DNA of 64,000 nt. Source: Enterobacter sp. SA187 (GTDB lineage Bacteria; Pseudomonadota; Gammaproteobacteria; Enterobacterales; Enterobacteriaceae). The notes beneath the pieces were generated by a model. That model was not told the DNA's origin. It made no database searches and was given only the letters and a program-made list of their open reading frames with translations. Shown piece by piece: positions 8,601 through 20,307 of this stretch. Position numbers and translations under genes: made by a program. Position 1 is the first letter of the stretch. The number at the start of each line of letters is the position of its first letter. The stretch is from assembly GCF_001888805.2 (NCBI RefSeq), contig NZ_CP019113.1:1426001-1490000 (forward strand), in the 5' to 3' direction.

Positions 8601-9702
8601 TGCCGTGCTGGTTTCCGGTGGCGTTGAAGCTGAGAAGCTCGACAAACTGCCGCGCGACCGCTGGCTGGAACTCGGTCTGACCGACGAAAGCAAACAAAAT
8701 CAGCTGGAACAGCTGGCTGAGCAGTATGACGAACTGAAGCACGAGTTCGAGAAAAAACTCGAAGCGAAACGTCGCAAAATCACTCAGGGCGATGACCTGG
8801 CACCGGGCGTGCTGAAAATCGTTAAAGTGTATCTGGCCGTTAAACGTCAGATCCAGCCTGGTGACAAAATGGCGGGTCGTCACGGTAACAAGGGTGTTAT
8901 CTCTAAGATCAACCCGATCGAAGATATGCCTTACGATGAAAACGGCACGCCGGTAGACATCGTACTGAACCCGCTGGGCGTACCGTCTCGTATGAACATC
9001 GGTCAGATCCTGGAAACTCACCTGGGTATGGCTGCTAAAGGTATCGGCGATAAGATCAACGCCATGCTGAAACAGCAGCAGGAAGTCGCGAAACTGCGCG
9101 AATTCATCCAGCGTGCTTACGATCTGGGCTCCGACGTTCGTCAGAAAGTTGACCTGAACACCTTCACTGATGAAGAAGTTCTGCGTCTGGCTGAGAACCT
9201 GCGTAAAGGTATGCCGATCGCAACGCCGGTATTCGACGGTGCGAAAGAGTCTGAAATCAAGGAACTGTTACAGCTGGGTGGCCTGCCGACTTCCGGTCAG
9301 ATTACCCTGTTCGACGGCCGTACTGGTGAGCAATTCGAGCGCCAGGTTACCGTCGGCTATATGTACATGCTGAAACTGAACCACCTGGTTGATGACAAAA
9401 TGCATGCGCGTTCTACCGGTTCTTACAGCCTGGTTACTCAGCAGCCGCTGGGTGGTAAGGCGCAGTTCGGTGGTCAGCGCTTCGGGGAGATGGAAGTGTG
9501 GGCGCTGGAAGCATATGGCGCGGCATACACCCTGCAGGAAATGCTCACCGTTAAGTCTGATGACGTTAATGGTCGTACCAAGATGTATAAAAACATCGTG
9601 GACGGTAACCATCAGATGGAACCGGGCATGCCGGAATCCTTCAACGTACTGTTGAAAGAGATCCGTTCGCTGGGTATCAACATCGAACTGGAAGACGAGT
9701 AA
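5674..9702 (+). CDS. rpoB: DNA-directed RNA polymerase beta subunit
   Basis: This 1342-aa subunit has the same length as E. coli RpoB. The rifampicin-binding cluster reads [21 protein letters not shown] with the usual Asp, His and Ser residues, so no classical resistance change is seen there. The protein also has the conserved [20 protein letters not shown] and the C-terminal segment that contacts beta'. Transcription depends on readthrough from rplL. The gene is followed after 76 nt by rpoC. Confidence 0.99.
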   Translation: [1342 protein letters not shown]

Positions 9703-9778
9703 CTCTCGCTCAAACAGGTCACTGGTGCCGGGGTCACTCCCGGCGCCAGATTGTGCTAACTCCGACGGGAGCAAATCC

Positions 9779-14002
<4,224 letters not shown>

Positions 14003-14021
14003 TCGTTAACAGCCCGATAAT

Positions 14022-14050
14022 AAAAAACCCGCTTCGGCGGGTTTTTTTTT
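14022..14050 (+). terminator. Bidirectional terminator after rpoC
   Basis: AAAAAACCCGC-TTCG-GCGGGTTTTTT is a GC stem with a stable tetraloop and a T-run. On the minus strand the same hairpin is followed by T residues, so it can also end the convergent PTS IIA transcript. Confidence 0.95.
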
Positions 14051-14066
14051 GCTCTTCAGACAGCAA

Positions 14067-14384
14067 TCAATTCAAAGGCGGTAAACGGCGATACAGTTCA
14101 ATCATATCGCCGGCCAGATCCTGAATCACCATGGCGTTCATCAGATGATCCTGCGAATGCACGGTGATCAGATTCACCGGCAATTTGCCTTCACCTTCAT
14201 CAAGACCTATCAGCTGCGTCTGGATTTTATGGGCATGCTTAACGTATTCCCGCGACTCCGTCATCGCGGCCTCAGCGCCTGCAAAATCCCCCTGACGCGC
14301 CAGCTGTAGCGCCGTTAACGCTTCGCTGCGTGCTGCGCCCGCGTTAACCAGCAATTCCATGATGATAGTTTCCAAATCTTCCAT
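14067..14384 (-). CDS. PTS IIA component, lactose/cellobiose family
   Basis: The product is a 105-aa soluble phosphocarrier of the ChbA/LacF type. The family motif VHSQDHLM places the phosphorylated His at residue 76, with Asp79 next to it as expected. The frame extends further upstream, but ATG 14384 (MEDLETII) gives the normal family length. It lies 4 nt after the IIB gene in a two-gene operon. No IIC membrane component or glycosidase is next to it, so the sugar cannot be named. E. coli has no such pair between rpoC and thiH. Confidence 0.88.
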   Translation of the reverse strand: MEDLETIIMELLVNAGAARSEALTALQLARQGDFAGAEAAMTESREYVKHAHKIQTQLIGLDEGEGKLPVNLITVHSQDHLMNAMVIQDLAGDMIELYRRLPPLN

Positions 14385-14388
14385 GCGA

Positions 14389-14694
14389 TCACTCCAGCAG
14401 CTTAAGGGCTTTTTCCAGTACGACATCACCTTTCATCATGCCGTAATCCATCATATCGATAACGGCGACCTTTTTGCCCAGCGGCTCAGCCTGCGCCTGA
14501 AGCTTGGCCAGTTCATATTTCACCTGGGGTCCCAGCAGGACAATATCGGCGGTTGCGATATTGTCCTTAAACTCCGCCACCGGAACGGCTTTGATGGTCA
14601 CCTCGACGCCTTTTTTCTGCGCCGCATCTTTCATACGTTGAACCAACATGCTGGTGGACATACCGGCAGCACAGCATAAAACGATGTTTTTCAT
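14389..14694 (-). CDS. PTS IIB component, lactose/cellobiose family
   Basis: This 101-aa protein belongs to the ChbB-type IIB family, which takes phosphate from IIA and passes it to sugar held by a IIC permease. The active-site loop CCAAGMSTSMLV puts the phosphocysteine at Cys8. VLLGPQVKYEL matches the family core. It is the first gene of the two-gene operon with IIA. Upstream lie an 8-bp inverted repeat and a good CRP site. The partner IIC is missing, so it may work with a permease encoded elsewhere or have a regulatory role. Confidence 0.88.
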   Translation of the reverse strand: MKNIVLCCAAGMSTSMLVQRMKDAAQKKGVEVTIKAVPVAEFKDNIATADIVLLGPQVKYELAKLQAQAEPLGKKVAVIDMMDYGMMKGDVVLEKALKLLE

Positions 14695-14712
14695 AGTTAG
14701 CCTCGATGTAGA

Positions 14713-14735
14713 TGGGATAACTGATAATTATCCCA
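14713..14735 (-). promoter_or_regulatory. Inverted repeat before the PTS IIB gene, possible operator
   Basis: TGGGATAA and TTATCCCA are perfect 8-bp arms separated by 7 nt, 19 nt upstream of the IIB start. On the minus strand the repeat includes GATAAT, a possible -10 box. Operator function is inferred; no regulator gene is adjacent. Confidence 0.4.
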
Positions 14736-14769
14736 CCCCCGGGGATCAACAACCGCTTTGCAGTGATTG

Positions 14770-14785
14770 TGTGTCGGGCATCACA
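14770..14785 (-). promoter_or_regulatory. Probable CRP site of the PTS IIB-IIA operon
   Basis: TGTGT-CGGGCA-TCACA matches nine of ten conserved bases of the CRP consensus TGTGA-N6-TCACA. It lies about 75 bp upstream of the IIB gene, a plausible activator position for a sugar PTS operon. Confidence 0.6.
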
Positions 14786-14811
14786 AAGAAACCCGCTTAA
14801 GGTGAAACCGG

Positions 14812-15936
14812 TTACAAATTGCGCCCCAGCCAGCTGTCCCAGTCTTTCCATACGGGTTGTAAACCACGACGCATCAGCGCGCTTGCCACCTCTTGCGGGC
14901 GACGCCCGTCATGGGGCGCGAACTGCTCCAGTTCCGGGTGGTCGTCAGCATAGCCGCCGGGCTGCGTTTTCGAAAACGCACTCACGTTGTTCACCGCCAG
15001 CGGGATCACGTTATCGCGGAACCAGGGCGATTCCCGCGTTGACAGCGACAGTTCCACCTCCGGCGCGAACAGGCGAAACGCGCACAGGGTTTGTACCAGT
15101 TGGCGTTCGTCCATGATGGAGGCGGGTTCAATACCGCCGGTGCAGGGGCGCAGTCGCGGGAAAGAGATGGAATAGCGGCTCTGCCAGTACTGTTTTTGCA
15201 GCCACAGCAGATGCTCCGCCACCATAAAGCAGTCCACCCGCCAGTCATCCGACAAACCGATCAATGCGCCAAGCCCGATTTTATCGATACCCGCGCGGCC
15301 CAGCCGGTCCGGGGTCTCCAGCCGCCAGAAGAAGTCCTGCTTTTTGCCTTTCAGATGGTGCCTGGCGTAAACCCCTTCATGATAAGTCTCCTGATACACC
15401 ATCACACCGTCGAGGCCGAGCGCTTTCAGCTCCGCATACTCCGCCTGCGACAGCGGCTGCACTTCCATATGCAGCGAGGCGAACTGGCGGCGAATCGCCG
15501 GGATCTGCTGGCGGAAATAGTCCATACCGGTTTTCTTTTCATGCTCGCCGGTCACCAGCAAAATGTGTTCAAAGCCCATCTGACGGATGGCGGCGCACTC
15601 GCGGGCGATCTCATCGTCGTCGAGTGTCTTGCGCTTAATGCGGTTGCTCATCGAAAAGCCGCAGTAAGTGCAGTCGTTAGCACAGAGGTTTGACAGATAC
15701 AGCGGCACGTAGAAACTGACCGTGTTGCCAAAACGCTGGCGGGTCAGTTGCTGCGAACGTTGCGCCAGCGGCTCCAGAAACGCGCTGGCGGCGGGGGAGA
15801 GCAGCGCCATCATATCCTCGCGGGTGAGCTGCGTGGCGCTGAGCGCCCGTTCGACGTCCCGGGCGGTTTTACTGTGAATACGCAGGCGGATGTCATCCCA
15901 GTCCAGCTGCCGCCAGCGGTCAGTGAAGGTATTCAT
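14812..15936 (-). CDS. thiH: 2-iminoacetate synthase ThiH
   Basis: This 374-aa radical SAM enzyme cleaves tyrosine to dehydroglycine (2-iminoacetate) and p-cresol to supply the thiazole ring of thiamine. The cluster motif CANDCTYCGF has the CxxxCxxC spacing of radical SAM proteins. RLRPCTGGIEPAS and LSTRESPWFRD are typical of ThiH. It is the last gene of thiCEFSGH and overlaps thiG by 4 nt. The C-terminus is a few residues shorter than that of E. coli. Confidence 0.97.
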   Translation of the reverse strand: MNTFTDRWRQLDWDDIRLRIHSKTARDVERALSATQLTREDMMALLSPAASAFLEPLAQRSQQLTRQRFGNTVSFYVPLYLSNLCANDCTYCGFSMSNRIKRKTLDDDEIARECAAIRQMGFEHILLVTGEHEKKTGMDYFRQQIPAIRRQFASLHMEVQPLSQAEYAELKALGLDGVMVYQETYHEGVYARHHLKGKKQDFFWRLETPDRLGRAGIDKIGLGALIGLSDDWRVDCFMVAEHLLWLQKQYWQSRYSISFPRLRPCTGGIEPASIMDERQLVQTLCAFRLFAPEVELSLSTRESPWFRDNVIPLAVNNVSAFSKTQPGGYADDHPELEQFAPHDGRRPQEVASALMRRGLQPVWKDWDSWLGRNL

Positions 15937-16703
15937 GGCTGCGCCTCCAGAAAACCGGTCAGCGGGCTGGTGGCCTGTGCGAAGGAGTGCCGGGCGCCCG
16001 GCACCGCTTCACGCGCCAGCACGCCGGCTTCAACGGCGAGGCGGAATGCATGAGCCATTTTCACCGGATCGTCAGCCACGGCAATGGCGGTATTCACCAG
16101 CACCGCATCCGCGCCCATTTCCAGCGCCTGTGCCGCATGGCTGGGGGCGCCTATCCCGGCATCCACCACCACGGGCACGCCAGCCTGAGCGATGATGATT
16201 TCCAGCATCGCGCGGGTTTCCAGCCCCTGATTGGAGCCGATAGGCGCGCCCAGCGGCATTACCGCCGCGCAGCCCGCTTCCTCCAGCCGTTTGCATAACA
16301 CCGGATCGGCGCTGCAATAGGGCAGCACGATAAAGCCCTGCTTTACCAGAATCTCCGCGGCTTTCAGGGTTTCGATGGGATCGGGCAATAGCCAACGCGG
16401 ATCCGGGTGGATCTCCAGCTTCAGCCAGTTTGTGCCGAGCGCCTCCCTTGCCAGCTGTGCGGCAAACACGGCTTCTTCGGCATTCTTTGCCCCGGAAGTA
16501 TTAGGCAACAGCGTCACCCCGGCCTCCAGCAACGGCGCCAGCAGGTCATCGCTGCGCTGGCGCAAATCGACGCGCTTCATCGCCAGGGTGACCAGCTGGC
16601 TACCGGAGGCGCGTATCGCGTTCATCATCAGCGCGGGTGAGGCGAATTTCCCCGTCCCGGTAAAAAGGTGCGAAGTAAAGGTTTTATCAGCAATGCGTAA
16701 CAT
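15933..16703 (-). CDS. thiG: Thiazole synthase ThiG
   Basis: ThiG (256 aa) condenses deoxyxylulose 5-phosphate, dehydroglycine and ThiS-thiocarboxylate into the thiazole phosphate. It is a TIM barrel. The LysNZ-type region VTLAMKRVDLR, the core LLPNTSGAKNAEEAV and the phosphate-binding end VVDAGIGAPSHAAQALEMGADAV are visible. The start lies 1 nt after the thiS stop and the end overlaps thiH by 4 nt, consistent with the ThiGH complex being made from one message. Confidence 0.97.
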   Translation of the reverse strand: MLRIADKTFTSHLFTGTGKFASPALMMNAIRASGSQLVTLAMKRVDLRQRSDDLLAPLLEAGVTLLPNTSGAKNAEEAVFAAQLAREALGTNWLKLEIHPDPRWLLPDPIETLKAAEILVKQGFIVLPYCSADPVLCKRLEEAGCAAVMPLGAPIGSNQGLETRAMLEIIIAQAGVPVVVDAGIGAPSHAAQALEMGADAVLVNTAIAVADDPVKMAHAFRLAVEAGVLAREAVPGARHSFAQATSPLTGFLEAQP

Positions 16704-16704
16704 A

Positions 16705-16905
16705 TCAGCCTCCGGCGATGACCTGAAAAAGCAGGATCCGATCGCCGTCCTGCAACAGTTGTTGATCCCAGCGATCCCGGGGAAGGATGTGCTGATTGAG
16801 CGCCAGCGCCATGCCAGGCGTCAGCTGATTAAGCTGCGTCAGCAGGGCGCTGACGGTCAGCGCGTCGGCGCACTGCATCGGCTCATCATTAAACAGAATG
16901 CGCAT
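16705..16905 (-). CDS. thiS: Sulfur carrier protein ThiS
   Basis: This 66-aa ubiquitin-like protein carries sulfur as a C-terminal thiocarboxylate. It ends in the required Gly-Gly (LLFQVIAGG). ATG 16905 (MRILFNDEPM) gives the family length; the longer open frame upstream lies within thiF. The gene overlaps the thiF 3' end by 17 nt, so translation of the two is probably linked. Confidence 0.95.
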   Translation of the reverse strand: MRILFNDEPMQCADALTVSALLTQLNQLTPGMALALNQHILPRDRWDQQLLQDGDRILLFQVIAGG

Positions 16906-17644
16906 GCAGACCTCCGCACGCCGGGCAGTTTGCCGCCCGCTGAAGGGTGATGGTGCGCCAGTGATGGCTGCGGGCATCGAACAGCCGCAGTTCACCTTGC
17001 GCAGGCGTTATGCCGGTTAACAGCTTGATGGCTTCCAGCGCCTGCAGGCTGCCCATCACGCCCACCACCGGCCCGATGACGCCAGCAGTGCGGCAGTTGC
17101 GTTCAGGCTCAACGTCATCCGGCCACAGGCAGCGATAGCAGCCCTGCGTCCAGGGCGGCGTCAGCACCATCAACTGCCCGCCAAAGCCCACCGCGCTTGC
17201 GCTGACGAGCGGCGTATTGTTCGCCACGCAGGCGGCATTAATCGCCTGACGGGTGGTCATGTTATCACTACAATCCAGCACCACATCGGCACGGGCCACT
17301 TCCTGATGCAGCGCATCGCCCGCTAAACGCTGATTCAGGGCGATCAGTTCAGTGTCCGGATTGAGCTGCTGTAAGCGCTGCGCCGCGGCCTGTGATTTTG
17401 GGCGATTAATATCCTCTGTGGTGAAGAGGATCTGCCGTTGCAGATTACTGAGGTGCACCGCGTCGTCATCGGCGAGCGCCAGCGTTCCCACGCCTGCCGC
17501 CGCCAGATACAGCGCCGCCGGAGAGCCGAGCCCGCCAAGCCCGACAATCAGCACCCGGCTGGCAAGCAATTTTTGCTGCCCGTCAATGGCGATGTCTTCC
17601 AGCAGGATCTGGCGGCTGTAGCGCATGAAATCATTGTCATTCAT
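16889..17644 (-). CDS. thiF: ThiS adenylyltransferase ThiF
   Basis: ThiF (251 aa) activates the ThiS C-terminus with ATP for sulfur transfer and is related to E1 and MoeB enzymes. The Rossmann motif GLGGLGSPAALYLAAAGVG, the Asp in DDDAVHLSNLQRQI, and two CxxC zinc pairs (CYRC and CPAC) are present. ATG 17644 (MNDNDFMRYSRQ) matches the E. coli start. It overlaps thiE by 8 nt and thiS by 17 nt. Confidence 0.96.
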   Translation of the reverse strand: MNDNDFMRYSRQILLEDIAIDGQQKLLASRVLIVGLGGLGSPAALYLAAAGVGTLALADDDAVHLSNLQRQILFTTEDINRPKSQAAAQRLQQLNPDTELIALNQRLAGDALHQEVARADVVLDCSDNMTTRQAINAACVANNTPLVSASAVGFGGQLMVLTPPWTQGCYRCLWPDDVEPERNCRTAGVIGPVVGVMGSLQALEAIKLLTGITPAQGELRLFDARSHHWRTITLQRAANCPACGGLHAHSV

Positions 17645-18272
17645 CGCCCACCCCCGCCAGATCCAGCAACTGCCGGGTTGCCGCCTGCCAGTCATCGGCA
17701 GCGGTGATGGCGCTGACCACCGCGATGCTGCCCACGCCGGTCGCCAGTACCGCAGGCGCGCGTTCAGTGCTGATACCGCCGATGGCGACCGTCGGATAAT
17801 CTTTCAGCCGGGCGATATGCTGCGCCAGCTGTGCCAGCCCCTGCGGGGCAGAAGGCATCTGTTTGGTTTGCGTCGGGAAGACATGGCCGAGGGCGATATA
17901 GGACGGTTTTGCCGCCAGCGCGACGTCGATTTCCATATCGTCATGGGTCGATACGCCAAGGCGTAAACCTGCCGCGCGGATCGCCGCCAAATCGGTGTCC
18001 TGTAAATCCTCCTGCCCAAGGTGCACGCCGTAAGCGCCATGTTTGATCGCCAGCCGCCAGTAATCGTTAATGAACAGCCGCGCCTGATAGCGGCGGCCAA
18101 GGGCGATAGCGGCGATAACATCGGCTTCCACCTCCTCATCGCGCTTATCCTTGATGCGCAGTTGCAGAGTGCGCACCCCGGCGCCGAGCAGACGCTCGAT
18201 CCAGGTCACGCTGTCCACCACGGGATAAAGTCCGAGCCGGAAGGGTACCGGCGGAAAATCAGGCTGGTACAT
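17637..18272 (-). CDS. thiE: Thiamine-phosphate synthase ThiE
   Basis: ThiE (211 aa, same length as in E. coli) joins HMP pyrophosphate and thiazole phosphate to form thiamine phosphate. It is a TIM barrel with the phosphate-binding residues in LQLRIKDK and FINDYWRLAIKHGAYGVHLGQEDL. IALGHVFPTQTKQ and VAIGGIS are further family motifs. The start codon shares one base with the thiC stop, so the two genes are tightly coupled. Confidence 0.97.
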   Translation of the reverse strand: MYQPDFPPVPFRLGLYPVVDSVTWIERLLGAGVRTLQLRIKDKRDEEVEADVIAAIALGRRYQARLFINDYWRLAIKHGAYGVHLGQEDLQDTDLAAIRAAGLRLGVSTHDDMEIDVALAAKPSYIALGHVFPTQTKQMPSAPQGLAQLAQHIARLKDYPTVAIGGISTERAPAVLATGVGSIAVVSAITAADDWQAATRQLLDLAGVGDE

Positions 18273-20062
18273 TACGCCTCCTCCTGCCGGAGATAGATTT
18301 CGCCGCCCCGGGCGCGGAAGTCGTTCGATTTATCTGCCATGCCGGCGTCAACCGCCTGCTTTGCCGCAAAGTCGCGCACTTCCTGGCTGATCTTCATCGA
18401 GCAGAATTTCGGGCCGCACATCGAACAGAAGTGCGCCACTTTGCCGGACTCCTGCGGCAGCGTCTCATCGTGATAAGCGCGGGCGGTGAAGGGATCGAGC
18501 GCGAGGTTAAACTGATCTTCCCAGCGGAATTCAAAGCGCGCTTTGGACATGGCGTTATCGCGGATCTGCGCCCCAGGATGGCCTTTGGCTAAATCGGCGG
18601 CGTGAGCGGCGATCTTATAGGTGATTAATCCCTGTTTGACGTCCTCTTTGTTCGGCAGGCCGAGGTGCTCTTTTGGCGTTACGTAACAGAGCATCGCGCA
18701 GCCAAACCAGCCGATCATCGCCGCGCCAATGCCGGAGGTGAAATGGTCGTAGCCCGGCGCAATATCGGTGGTCAGCGGGCCGAGGGTGTAGAAAGGCGCT
18801 TCGTGGCAGTGCTCCAGCTGTTCGGTCATATTGCGGCGGATCATATGCATCGGCACATGGCCGGGGCCTTCAATCATCACCTGCACGTCGTACTCCCAGG
18901 CGATTTTCGTCAGCTCGCCAAGGGTGTGCAGTTCCGCAAACTGCGCTTCGTCGTTAGCGTCCTGAATGGAGCCGGGACGCAGGCCGTCCCCCAGCGACAG
19001 GGAGACGTCATAGGCCGCGCAGATTTCGCAGATGTCGCGGAAACGTTCGTAAAGGAAATTTTCCTGATGATGGGACAGGCACCATTTCGCCATGATCGAG
19101 CCGCCACGGGAAACGATACCCGTCAGACGTTTTGCCGTCATCGGCACATAACGCAGCAGCACACCGGCGTGAATAGTGAAGTAATCGACGCCCTGTTCCG
19201 CCTGCTCCAGCAGCGTTTCGCGGAATACTTCCCAGCTTAAGTTTTCCGCAATGCCGTTGACCTTCTCCAGCGCTTGATAAACCGGCACCGTGCCGATGGG
19301 GACCGGGCTGTTGCGCAGGATCCATTCGCGGGTTTCATGAATATTACGGCCGGTGGAGAGATCCATCACGGTGTCAGCCCCCCAACGCGTGGCCCACACC
19401 AGCTTTTCCACTTCCTCTTCGATGGAGGAGCTGACCGCCGAATTACCAATATTGGCGTTTACTTTTACCAGGAAGTTGCGGCCAATGATCATCGGCTCGG
19501 ATTCGGGGTGGTTGATGTTGGCGGGAATAATGGCGCGCCCGGCGGCCACTTCATCACGTACAAATTCAGGGGTGATGTTTTCCGGCAGGCGCGCGCCAAA
19601 GCCTTCGCCAGTATGCTGCTGGCGCAGGACATCAGCGCGAATGCGCTCGCGGCCCATGTTTTCACGGATGGCGATAAATTCCATCTCCGGCGTGACAATC
19701 CCCTGGCGGGCATAGTGCAACTGGGTCACGCACTGGCCTGCCGTCGCGCCACGCGCTGCAATCCACGGGCTTCGCAGCCTGGTCAGCCCCTGCCGGACGT
19801 TAATAGTAATGGCGGGATCGCCGTACGGACCGGAGGTGTCATACACCGGGATCGCTTCGTTTTCTTCAAAACGTGGCGCGTCTTTAGTGCCGCCGACTGG
19901 CGTCGGGCTGAGCTGAATTTCACGCATGGGCACGCGAATGTCCGGCTGTGAACCCTGAATATAGATGCGTCGGGAGCCGGGGAAGACAGTACCTTCCAGA
20001 GTATCGATAAAGCGCTGGGCGTGTTCGCGTTGCTGGCGACGTGTTGGTTTAGTGGCAGACAT
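18272..20062 (-). CDS. thiC: Phosphomethylpyrimidine synthase ThiC, internally shortened
   Basis: ThiC is a radical SAM enzyme that rearranges aminoimidazole ribotide to HMP phosphate. The C-terminal cluster motif CSMCGPKFCSMK and the barrel core (TIHAGVLLRYVP, EGPGHVPMHMI) are intact. The product is 596 aa, while E. coli ThiC is 631 aa as I recall it. Residues 100-116 run from RSPWIAARGATA directly to VTQLHYARQG, so a segment of about 35 residues between the N-terminal domain and the barrel is missing in frame. Activity may or may not survive. A TPP riboswitch lies upstream. Confidence 0.95.
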   Translation of the reverse strand: MSATKPTRRQQREHAQRFIDTLEGTVFPGSRRIYIQGSQPDIRVPMREIQLSPTPVGGTKDAPRFEENEAIPVYDTSGPYGDPAITINVRQGLTRLRSPWIAARGATAGQCVTQLHYARQGIVTPEMEFIAIRENMGRERIRADVLRQQHTGEGFGARLPENITPEFVRDEVAAGRAIIPANINHPESEPMIIGRNFLVKVNANIGNSAVSSSIEEEVEKLVWATRWGADTVMDLSTGRNIHETREWILRNSPVPIGTVPVYQALEKVNGIAENLSWEVFRETLLEQAEQGVDYFTIHAGVLLRYVPMTAKRLTGIVSRGGSIMAKWCLSHHQENFLYERFRDICEICAAYDVSLSLGDGLRPGSIQDANDEAQFAELHTLGELTKIAWEYDVQVMIEGPGHVPMHMIRRNMTEQLEHCHEAPFYTLGPLTTDIAPGYDHFTSGIGAAMIGWFGCAMLCYVTPKEHLGLPNKEDVKQGLITYKIAAHAADLAKGHPGAQIRDNAMSKARFEFRWEDQFNLALDPFTARAYHDETLPQESGKVAHFCSMCGPKFCSMKISQEVRDFAAKQAVDAGMADKSNDFRARGGEIYLRQEEA

Positions 20063-20158
20063 AGCTCATTCCATAAAAGTAAGGACGTGGCTTGTCAGAA
20101 TGACGGATGAAGCAAGAGGGCGATCGCCGGATGCAGCGATGCCATGCAGATGAACTCT

Positions 20159-20247
20159 TGTTCCCTTCGCAGGTACTAACCTGATCAGGTTCCGCGGATC
20201 CCGAATTAACGGTCTCAGCCGGTACTGTCGTACGCGGCACTCCGACA
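20159..20247 (-). promoter_or_regulatory. TPP riboswitch (THI element) before thiC
   Basis: Read on the minus strand, the segment carries the conserved GGCTGAGACC core, AACCTGATCAGGTT and the closing GCGAAGGGAA. These are the pyrimidine-sensing and pyrophosphate-sensing parts of the THI box. It lies about 97 nt before the thiC start and should repress thiCEFSGH when thiamine pyrophosphate is abundant. Confidence 0.95.
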
Positions 20248-20307
20248 AGAAATAATTTCCCGTTATACGGGAAAGCTAAAATAAATTACGTGTTACTGCC
20301 GCAGAAC

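Noticed and set aside
6217..9021. A 934-codon open frame on the minus strand opposite rpoB
   Set aside because: It is a shadow produced by the codon bias of rpoB. It has no recognisable domain, and rpoB is certain. The same applies to the long minus-strand frames opposite rpoC (9872-11413 and 11681-13876).
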